Source: an uncultured bacterium (GTDB lineage Bacteria; Patescibacteriota; Minisyncoccia; SW-4-49-11). From it: 5,396 nucleotides of DNA. The translations under genes and the position numbers were made by a program. The stretch's first letter is position 1. Each line of letters begins with the position of its first letter. Location of the stretch: the NCBI GenBank assembly GCA_913060955.1, contig CAJXTH010000054.1, forward strand, positions 1-5,396. The letters run 5' to 3'. Below the pieces are notes generated by a model. It made no database searches, had not been told where the DNA came from, and saw nothing but the letters and a program-made list of their open reading frames with translations. Below are positions 1-5,113 of the stretch, one piece after another.

Positions 1-371
1 ATAACTATAACTTCGACTTCAGCGGATTGCCATGTTATGACTTTGCGATTGCGCAGTCATTGTTTACTCATTTGACTTTGACCGATATTGCAATTTGTTT
101 TAAGAGTGCTTTTTCTTTTGGCAAAGATGGGAGCAGATTTTATTTTACATTTTTTGAGGGTGACTCGAGTCTCAATCCTAGGTTAGCGTCTCACGCAAAT
201 ATTAATTGGTGTTATTCCTTTGAGGAGCTCCAGACTATGGGAGAGGCTGCGGGGTTTAGCGTTGAGTACATAGGTGACTGGGGGCATGAGAGAAACCAAA
301 TGATGGCTGTGGCAAAAATTAATAGCAGAACGAAATCCGCTGCTAAATCCATGAAGTACCGGGATAGTTAA
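1..371 (+). CDS. Class I SAM-dependent methyltransferase, C-terminal part (5' end outside window)
   Basis: This is the C-terminal end of a gene whose reading frame is open to the left edge (first complete codon at 3). A TTG at 27 could be read as a start, but the frame continues upstream and the fragment lacks the glycine-rich SAM-binding motif I, so the real start lies outside. The block DFAIAQSLFTHL (about 39-74) is the central Rossmann-fold signature of many small-molecule and sugar methyltransferases, where an acidic residue and a (S/Q)SxFxHL stretch follow motif III. The tail with YSFEEL, GF and DWGHERNQ (about 213-300) matches the usual ending of these enzymes, in which a GHPRGQ-like turn precedes the last beta strand. 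The substrate cannot be told. The sulfotransferase downstream suggests a glycan-modifying role (inference). Arginine codons are AGA, AGG and CGG with no CGA, unlike ileS. Family call fairly sure; substrate unknown. Confidence 0.8.
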   Translation, partial: NYNFDFSGLPCYDFAIAQSLFTHLTLTDIAICFKSAFSFGKDGSRFYFTFFEGDSSLNPRLASHANINWCYSFEELQTMGEAAGFSVEYIGDWGHERNQMMAVAKINSRTKSAAKSMKYRDS

Positions 372-467
372 CCTGCTTTTCTAGATCTCTGGGAAACCAG
401 GAAACTGGATACGAAAAGTAGGTCTTCGGCTGTCAATGATAGCTTAGAAGCATTTCAATTAGCGCGC

Positions 468-473
468 TATAAT
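468..473 (+). promoter_or_regulatory. Possible -10 box upstream of the sulfotransferase gene
   Basis: A perfect TATAAT stands at 468-473, about 95 bases before the sulfotransferase start. The best -35 candidate, TTAGAA at 444-449 with an 18-base gap, matches the consensus at only three positions. In AT-rich intergenic DNA such a box can arise by chance, so this is only a candidate. The rest of the 372-568 spacer shows no coding region, terminator or RNA gene that I can recognise. Confidence 0.25.
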
Positions 474-556
474 ATGCTTAAATACTAGCTTGAAGATGTG
501 CTGGCAGATAAAAAAAATTTAAAATAATCGCTGTACACTTCAGCACTTTTCGACCC

Positions 557-563
557 AAAGGAG
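557..563 (+). promoter_or_regulatory. Shine-Dalgarno site for the sulfotransferase gene
   Basis: AAAGGAG ends five bases before the ATG at 569. It is a near-ideal ribosome binding site and fixes that ATG as the start. It contrasts with the absence of any comparable site directly before ileS (1247) or the aldolase (4220). Confidence 0.75.
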
Positions 564-568
564 TTTTA

Positions 569-1024
569 ATGCCGTTATATCGTATTGCGGGAAAATTGGT
601 CATGTTTATTCATGTCCCGAAGACAGGGGGGACTACAATCGAGAATGTACTTTCAAGCCTTGGCCCTCAGGCGCTTTTTCTGAAACAGCTTAAACCAGGG
701 CTGGAGGTCACGCCGCAGCACTTTGATGCGGACTTAATCAAAAAACTAGTCCCGCACGAATTTGTAGATTTTTCTTTTCTTATAGTCCGGCATCCAGTAG
801 ACCGTCTTGTTAGTGAGTTCTTTTATAGGCATACATTATCTTGTGATCCGCATGTGAGGACACACAGATTACGGATTTCCAGGCGCTTTTCGACTCTTGA
901 TTCATTAGAAATTTCAAGATATTTCTCGAAATGGACTCGCGCTTCGTTCAAACGTTATTTGGGAAATCCGATGGCGTCTGACAATCATTTTAGACCACAG
1001 AAAGATTTTTCAAGAATGGTATAG
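569..1024 (+). CDS. Sulfotransferase family protein, truncated by a frameshift
   Basis: This is a PAPS-dependent sulfotransferase of the Sulfotransfer_2-like group, which moves a sulfuryl group from PAPS to a hydroxyl, usually on a carbohydrate. Visible parts are the 5'-phosphosulfate-binding loop HVPKTGGTT (residues 15-23), the 3'-phosphate-binding segment beginning RHPVDRL and ending VSEFF (residues 74-85, with Arg74 and Ser82 as expected ligands), and the conserved DNHFRPQ block (138-144). The start is well supported by AAAGGAG at 557-563. The frame ends at TAG 1022-1024 after 151 residues, short for the family. The natural continuation is present in another frame directly after a run of five T (1006-1010), so the last four residues are out-of-frame junk. 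All 13 arginine codons up to that point are non-CGA. It is either a pseudogene, a sequencing indel or, less likely, a slippage-dependent gene. The family is clear; the acceptor is unknown. Confidence 0.85.
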   Translation: MPLYRIAGKLVMFIHVPKTGGTTIENVLSSLGPQALFLKQLKPGLEVTPQHFDADLIKKLVPHEFVDFSFLIVRHPVDRLVSEFFYRHTLSCDPHVRTHRLRISRRFSTLDSLEISRYFSKWTRASFKRYLGNPMASDNHFRPQKDFSRMV

Positions 1025-1103
1025 GGATCATTTCACAGACACAAGTCTTATTGTTTGTGAACAATTTGAACTACTCTTTTCGGATTCGATTACACCCGAA
1101 TAA
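1011..1103 (+). pseudogene. Displaced C-terminal segment of the frameshifted sulfotransferase
   Basis: Reading in the frame that starts at 1011 gives about 30 residues beginning QEWYRDHF and containing SLIVCEQFELLF before TAA at 1101-1103. This joins smoothly to the DNHFRPQKDF that ends the good frame, because sulfotransferases of this family follow the PQ..F block with a short helix and then a strand carrying a glutamate (the usual xxxYExL pattern). Removing one T from the TTTTT run at 1006-1010 restores a continuous protein of about 177 residues. That is still somewhat short, so a second lesion or a shortened C-terminus is possible. A third frame from 1102 to 1149 could be more of the same gene, but this is weak. 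Confidence 0.7.
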
Positions 1104-1119
1104 TTACGTCCCTCATAAA

Positions 1120-1148
1120 TTGACACTACCGCTTAATTTTGCTAAATT
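1120..1148 (+). promoter_or_regulatory. Probable ileS promoter
   Basis: A perfect -35 hexamer TTGACA (1120-1125) is followed after exactly 17 bases by TAAATT (1143-1148), which matches four of the six -10 positions. Transcription would start near 1155, giving an ileS leader of roughly 90 bases. The promoter lies just downstream of the broken sulfotransferase, so ileS is probably transcribed independently of the left-hand genes. It is predicted by inspection only. Confidence 0.6.
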
Positions 1149-1150
1149 TT

Positions 1151-1164
1151 GAGTATTGATACTC
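1151..1164 (+). repeat. Palindrome at the predicted ileS transcription start
   Basis: GAGTAT (1151-1156) and ATACTC (1159-1164) form perfect six-base inverted arms around TG. The element begins two bases after the -10 hexamer and covers the predicted start site, the classical place for a repressor operator. It could also form a small hairpin at the 5' end of the mRNA. No known operator consensus is recognised. Confidence 0.45.
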
Positions 1165-1196
1165 CTTTAATCGAGACATCTTTCTTTGTCACCTTC

Positions 1197-1215
1197 TCTC
1201 CTGAATCTGAGGAGA
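1197..1215 (+). promoter_or_regulatory. Hairpin covering a strong Shine-Dalgarno in the ileS leader
   Basis: TCTCCT (1197-1202) can pair with AGGAGA (1210-1215) across a seven-base loop. The right arm is part of GAGGAGA (1209-1215), by far the best ribosome binding site near ileS, and stands six bases before an ATG at 1222. Pairing would hide that site, so the leader could control translation. Six base pairs is only moderately stable, and a pyrimidine-rich stretch opposite a purine-rich site can occur by chance. There is no T-box motif here. Confidence 0.4.
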
Positions 1216-1221
1216 CCGTCG

Positions 1222-1250
1222 ATGGAAAAAAACTAATGCAGTTATCATGA
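1222..1250 (+). other. Two overlapping mini-ORFs linking the Shine-Dalgarno to ileS
   Basis: ATG at 1222, six bases after GAGGAGA, opens a four-codon frame (MEKN) that stops at TAA 1234-1236. That stop overlaps an ATG at 1236 (TAATG), which opens another four-codon frame (MQLS) stopping at TGA 1248-1250, which in turn overlaps the ileS ATG at 1247 (ATGA). Each step is a geometry used for stop-start translational coupling, and ileS itself has no Shine-Dalgarno just upstream. The alternative reading is that the run of seven A at 1226-1232 has one base too many: with six, the ATG at 1222 reads straight into ileS and adds eight residues (MEKTNAVI). Confidence 0.4.
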
Positions 1251-4081
1251 GCAACAATGCCCCAAAATCAAATGTAGCCCTGCGAGAAGAAGAAGTCTTA
1301 GCGTTTTGGGAGCAAAATAACATTTTCCAAAAGTCTCTCGAAAAAGATTTCCCCAACGGAAGCTTTACCTTTAACGATGGTCCGCCATTTGCGACCGGAA
1401 CCCCTCACTATGGACATCTTTTGCAAAGTGGTCTGAAAGACTCTATCTTGCGGTACAAAACCATGAACAACTACCGCGTGGATCGAAGCTGGGGATGGGA
1501 TTGTCACGGACTGCCAATTGAAAACATTGTTGAAAAGGAACTGGGAACCAAAAGCAAAAAAGACGTTGAAGAGCTGGGAGTGAAAAAATTCAACGATCTG
1601 TGTCGAGAAAAAATCTTCACCTACGTTGATCATTGGAAAGAATTCATCCCCCGATTTGGGCGATGGGCAGATATGGAACACCCTCACACCACCATGGACA
1701 CTCAGTACATGGAAAGCGAATGGTGGGCATTCAAAGAGCTTTACGACAAAGGTCTTGTCTACGAAGACTACCGATCTATGCACGTCTGTCCGCGTTGTGC
1801 CACTACCCTGGCTCAATCTGAGGTCTCCGATGGCTACAAAATGATCAAAGACTGGTCAGTAACCGTTAAGTTCCCGCTCAAAAACGATCCAAATACTTCC
1901 CTACTGGCTTGGACAACTACCCCCTGGACGCTTCCGGGAAATGTAGCAATTGCAGTCGGACCAGATGTTGTCTATGCAACCGTTGAGGCTGATGACCAGA
2001 AGTATATCGTTGCCAAAGGCTTGGTAGAAAAAGTCTTTGAAAACAAAGATTACACTGTCATTTCTGAACAAAAAGGAACCGAACTTGTTGGTCTAGAATA
2101 CATTCCTCCGTTTGATTCGTACCTGGGAGAAACCAGCATGAAGAATTATGAAAATGCCTGGAAAGTCTATGCAGCAGATTTTGTAACCGACGAGGATGGA
2201 ACAGGAATTGCTCACGAAGCTCCGGCCTTTGGAGCTGAAGATATGGAACTTGCTCAAGAAGTAAACCTTCCGTTGATTCACCATGTGGAAATGACCGGAA
2301 TCATTAAAGAGCAGGTCAAGGAACTTGCCGGACGAGCAGTCAAGCCAAAAGATGATGTAATGGCCACCGATGTTGAGGTGATCAAATATCTTGCCGGAAA
2401 AGAAACCCTGTTTGCCAAGGAAAAGTACGAGCACTCCTATCCTCACTGTTGGCGATGTGATACTCCTCTGATCAACTACGCAACCAGTTCGTGGTTTGTA
2501 GCTGTGGAAAAAATCAAAGACACCTTGCTTGAGACCGCCAAAGATATCTCTTGGACCCCAGCCCACTCCAAAGAAGGACGATGGGGAGAATGGCTCAAGG
2601 GAGCCCGAGACTGGGGAATCAGCCGACAGCGATTCTGGGCAAACACCATCCCCGTTTGGAAATGTGAGAAGGATACTTGTAATGAAGAACGAGTCTTTGG
2701 ATCAATCGCAGAACTCAATGAGGCCAGTGGAACCACGGTAACCGACCTTCATAAAGACGTCGTAGACGATGTAACCGTGCCATGTTCTTGTGGAGGTGAC
2801 ATGCACCGAGTATCTGACGTACTCGATACCTGGTTTGATTCTGGATCCGTGCCATTTGCTACCAAACACTATCCATTTGAGAACAAAGAAGAGACTGAAC
2901 AGCGAATGCCCGTGGACTTCATCGTTGAAGCACAAGATCAGATTTCCAAGTGGTTTTACTACCAGCACGTACTGACGGGAGCCCTCTTTGAAAAACCCGC
3001 GTTCCAAAACGTTCTCACCAGTGGAATGGTTCTGGCCGAAGATGGAAAGAAGATGTCAAAAAGCCTCAAAAACTATCCCGACCCTCAGATTCTGATCGAC
3101 GAACGAGGGGCTGATGCAGTTCGACTCTATATTCTTTCTAGCCCAGCAGTGAAGATGGAAAGCATGAGCTTCAGTGAAGCCGATGTGGTCAAGATCGTGG
3201 CCAAAGTCATCGGACGATTTGTAAACTCCTACACCCTGTATGCCATGCATAAAGACGATCTCGAGCATACCCACTCAACAGATAGCGAGAATGTTCTGGA
3301 CCAATGGATTATCCAGGAATTCCGACGCGTCCACTCTGAGGTAACCAAAGCGATGAATAGCTACGAGATCGACAAAGCCGTTCGAAATACCATGGAATTC
3401 ATGAACGACTTCTCCACGTGGTACGTGCGACGATCCCGAGACCGATACAAAGGAGACGACCTGGCTGATAAAAAAGCTGCCCTTGAGACCACCCAATGGA
3501 TTTTGCGAAGCTACGCCAAGCTGATCGCACCATTTGCACCATTCATCGCTGAGTGGATGTGGCAAAACATCAAGACAGCTGACGACCAAGAATCTGTCCA
3601 CTTGGCTACTTGGGATGCCGTAGTAGAACCAGATCGAACCATCCTCGATACCATGAAGCGAACCCGAGAGATCGTTTCACTGGCACTTGATCTTCGAACA
3701 GAAGCCAAAATCAAAGTCCGACAACCACTCCAGACTCTTACAATTGGACCGGATTTGAAGCTCAGTGACTCAGGATACATGGATCTGATCCAAGAAGAAG
3801 TAAACGTCAAATCTGTTCAGTACGACGAAAATCTAACCGAACCACTCGTACTCGATACCGAGATCACACCAGAACTTCAGGAAGAAGGAGACGTCCGAGA
3901 ACTGATCCGAACCATCCAGTCTCTGCGAAAGAAAGCCAACTTCTCACCAAAAGATCGAGCCGTACTCACCTACAGTGGAGACCCAGCATTCCTCGAAAAA
4001 CACTGGGAAGAAATTAGCGCCCCAACAGGCCTTTCTCGATTCGTCCCAGGAGAAACCACTTCTGTAGAAAAAGAAGACTAG
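1247..4081 (+). CDS. ileS: Isoleucyl-tRNA synthetase, IleS2 (eukaryotic/archaeal-like) type
   Basis: It charges tRNA-Ile with isoleucine in the cytoplasm and edits mischarged valine (EC 6.1.1.5). The class Ia signatures are in order: GPPFATGTPHYGH (residues 45-57, HIGH box as HYGH 54-57), WDCHGLPIE (84-92), and the CP1 editing domain with TTTPWTLPGN (223-232) and GTGIAHEAPAFG (318-329, with His323 and Asp332 expected in the editing site). Next come CxxC pairs at 181-184 and 401-404 and a CSC at 513-515 for metal binding, GISRQRFW (457-464), DVLDTWFDSG (524-533) and KMSKS (602-606). A helical anticodon-binding domain follows from about 680. The PPFATGxPHYGH form marks the IleS2 branch, often less sensitive to mupirocin; the canonical HxGH order is kept. 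At 944 residues it lacks roughly the last 80-100 residues of most IleS2 proteins. Arginine is CGA in 35 of 39 cases. ATG 1247 is the first in-frame start but has no Shine-Dalgarno; an upstream ATG at 1222 is one base out of frame. Confidence 0.97.
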   Translation: MSNNAPKSNVALREEEVLAFWEQNNIFQKSLEKDFPNGSFTFNDGPPFATGTPHYGHLLQSGLKDSILRYKTMNNYRVDRSWGWDCHGLPIENIVEKELGTKSKKDVEELGVKKFNDLCREKIFTYVDHWKEFIPRFGRWADMEHPHTTMDTQYMESEWWAFKELYDKGLVYEDYRSMHVCPRCATTLAQSEVSDGYKMIKDWSVTVKFPLKNDPNTSLLAWTTTPWTLPGNVAIAVGPDVVYATVEADDQKYIVAKGLVEKVFENKDYTVISEQKGTELVGLEYIPPFDSYLGETSMKNYENAWKVYAADFVTDEDGTGIAHEAPAFGAEDMELAQEVNLPLIHHVEMTGIIKEQVKELAGRAVKPKDDVMATDVEVIKYLAGKETLFAKEKYEHSYPHCWRCDTPLINYATSSWFVAVEKIKDTLLETAKDISWTPAHSKEGRWGEWLKGARDWGISRQRFWANTIPVWKCEKDTCNEERVFGSIAELNEASGTTVTDLHKDVVDDVTVPCSCGGDMHRVSDVLDTWFDSGSVPFATKHYPFENKEETEQRMPVDFIVEAQDQISKWFYYQHVLTGALFEKPAFQNVLTSGMVLAEDGKKMSKSLKNYPDPQILIDERGADAVRLYILSSPAVKMESMSFSEADVVKIVAKVIGRFVNSYTLYAMHKDDLEHTHSTDSENVLDQWIIQEFRRVHSEVTKAMNSYEIDKAVRNTMEFMNDFSTWYVRRSRDRYKGDDLADKKAALETTQWILRSYAKLIAPFAPFIAEWMWQNIKTADDQESVHLATWDAVVEPDRTILDTMKRTREIVSLALDLRTEAKIKVRQPLQTLTIGPDLKLSDSGYMDLIQEEVNVKSVQYDENLTEPLVLDTEITPELQEEGDVRELIRTIQSLRKKANFSPKDRAVLTYSGDPAFLEKHWEEISAPTGLSRFVPGETTSVEKED

Positions 4082-4091
4082 TCACCCAAGC

Positions 4092-4134
4092 AAAAAGAGC
4101 GTCATACACCTCTGTATCCGCTCTTTTTCTTTTC
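4092..4134 (+). terminator. Intrinsic terminator after ileS
   Basis: A perfect ten-base stem pairs AAAAAGAGCG (4092-4101) with CGCTCTTTTT (4119-4128). Inside it a second perfect five-base stem, ATACA (4104-4108) with TGTAT (4113-4117), closes on a CCTC loop. The descending arm ends in five T and continues pyrimidine-rich. It begins 11 bases after the ileS stop, so it ends the ileS transcript and separates it from the aldolase gene. The A-rich left arm would also let it work on the opposite strand. Confidence 0.87.
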
Positions 4135-4162
4135 TTCGATACACATTTTTCCTACTCAAGCT

Positions 4163-4171
4163 TGATAGAAT
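4163..4171 (+). promoter_or_regulatory. Extended -10 promoter for the aldolase gene
   Basis: TGATAGAAT is a TGn element directly followed by TAGAAT, five of six matches to the -10 consensus. No good -35 lies 17 bases upstream, which extended -10 promoters tolerate. Transcription would start near 4178 and leave a leader of about 40 bases. TTGATA occurs twice, at 4162-4167 and 4172-4177, ten bases apart, which could be a helically phased protein site or chance in AT-rich DNA. Confidence 0.45.
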
Positions 4172-4219
4172 TTGATACCATTAGAGAGAATAGAACAGAA
4201 AAGTTAATAAACCTCAGAC

Positions 4220-5107
4220 ATGAATACTCAACAACTAGAACGAATCCATACTGGAAAAGGATTTATCGCTGCCTTAGATCAGAGTGGTGGAAGCACCCCC
4301 AAAGCTTTGGCTTCCTATGGAGTTTCAGAGGATACTTATGATTCTGAGGATCGGATGTTTGAGCTAGTGCATGAAATGCGATCTCGAATTATTACCAGTC
4401 CAGAGTTTACCAGTGAGCGGGTACTTGGAGCGATCCTTTTTGAGAAGACAATGGATAGCATGATTGATGGGAAATACACAGCTGACTATCTCTGGGAGGA
4501 AAAAGGTGTTGTACCGTTTCTCAAAGTAGACAAAGGGCTTGCTGATGTTGAGAACGGTGTTCAACCCATGAAACCAATGCCGGAACTAGACAAACTTCTC
4601 GATCGGGCGGTTGAGCGAAATATCTTTGGGACAAAAATGCGATCAGTTATTAAAGAGCTGAATGAGCCCGGAATCGAAGCGATTGTGAAGCAACAATTCG
4701 AAGTCGCCCAACAAATTGCTGCAAAAGGTCTCGTGCCAATTATTGAGCCAGAAGTAGATATTCATAGCCAAGACAAAGCAGAAATTGAACGCATCCTATT
4801 AAAAAACCTCCAAGCAGAACTCCAGCGACTTCCAGAAGATACCAGAGTGATCTTCAAACTCACTCTACCGTCTGAGGCTAATCTTTACCAACCGTTGATG
4901 AATGATCCCCGCACTGTTCGTGTAGTAGCTCTTTCTGGTGGATACTCCCGAGAAGAAGCCAACGCTAAACTCACCGAGAACACTGGGATGATCGCGAGTT
5001 TTTCCCGAGCTCTCATCCAAGACCTGCGAGCACAACAATCTGATGAGGAATTTAATACAAAACTTGGATCTGCGATTGAATCAATTTATCAGGCATCCAT
5101 TACCTAA
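4220..5107 (+). CDS. fda: Class I fructose-bisphosphate aldolase (Staphylococcus Fda type)
   Basis: It splits fructose 1,6-bisphosphate into dihydroxyacetone phosphate and glyceraldehyde 3-phosphate, and runs in reverse in gluconeogenesis (EC 4.1.2.13). It uses a Schiff-base lysine and no metal. The 295-residue protein matches the length and sequence of the staphylococcal Fda family throughout, beginning GKGFIAALDQSGGSTPKAL (12-30). Expected active-site residues are present: Asp20, the KVDKG lysine (102), Lys145, Glu176 and Glu178 in IIEPE, the Schiff-base Lys213 in FKLT, LSGGYS (238-243) binding phosphate, and Arg263 in SFSRAL. No residue looks damaged. The start is the expected family N-terminus, but no clear Shine-Dalgarno precedes it. 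Arginine is CGA in 9 of 16 cases, a milder form of the ileS bias. It is separated from ileS by a terminator and has its own promoter candidate. The stop lies six bases from the stop of the opposite-strand methyltransferase, with no evident T-run terminator between. Confidence 0.95.
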   Translation: MNTQQLERIHTGKGFIAALDQSGGSTPKALASYGVSEDTYDSEDRMFELVHEMRSRIITSPEFTSERVLGAILFEKTMDSMIDGKYTADYLWEEKGVVPFLKVDKGLADVENGVQPMKPMPELDKLLDRAVERNIFGTKMRSVIKELNEPGIEAIVKQQFEVAQQIAAKGLVPIIEPEVDIHSQDKAEIERILLKNLQAELQRLPEDTRVIFKLTLPSEANLYQPLMNDPRTVRVVALSGGYSREEANAKLTENTGMIASFSRALIQDLRAQQSDEEFNTKLGSAIESIYQASIT

Positions 5108-5113
5108 CACGTG

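Noticed and set aside
54..57. Swapped HIGH motif (GxHH) giving very strong mupirocin resistance, checked at ileS residues 54-57
   Set aside because: The residues there are HYGH, the canonical HxGH order. The coordinates given are protein residues of ileS.
397..408. CCAG-GAAA-CTGG hairpin with a GNRA-type loop in the 372-568 spacer
   Set aside because: A four-base stem with no T-run or surrounding structure is too weak for a terminator or RNA gene.
1102..1149. Possible third-frame remnant of the sulfotransferase (NYVPHKLTLPLNF)
   Set aside because: It faintly resembles the Ph.N region near sulfotransferase C-termini, but it is too short and the join at TAA 1101 is not at a homopolymer, so I do not annotate it.
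1104..1246. T-box riboswitch before ileS
   Set aside because: The leader is too short, and no T-box sequence, specifier loop or terminator/antiterminator pair is visible.
1149..1250. 33-codon frame from TTG 1149 to TGA 1248-1250 overlapping the ileS start
   Set aside because: It has no Shine-Dalgarno, no recognisable sequence, and overlaps the predicted promoter start region. An open stretch of this length is expected by chance. It is in the same frame as the displaced sulfotransferase end, but several stops lie between.
1298..1816. 172-codon open frame on the minus strand inside ileS (and others at 2093-2566, 3275-3601, 3511-3810)
   Set aside because: They lie fully antisense to well-conserved ileS coding sequence, show no recognisable domain, and arise easily from its biased codon use (few TCA, CTA and TTA codons in the relevant register).
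1247..4081. Alternative genetic code (TGA as glycine or tryptophan), as in some candidate phyla
   Set aside because: The 944-codon ileS and 295-codon aldolase contain no in-frame TGA and use TGG and GGA normally.
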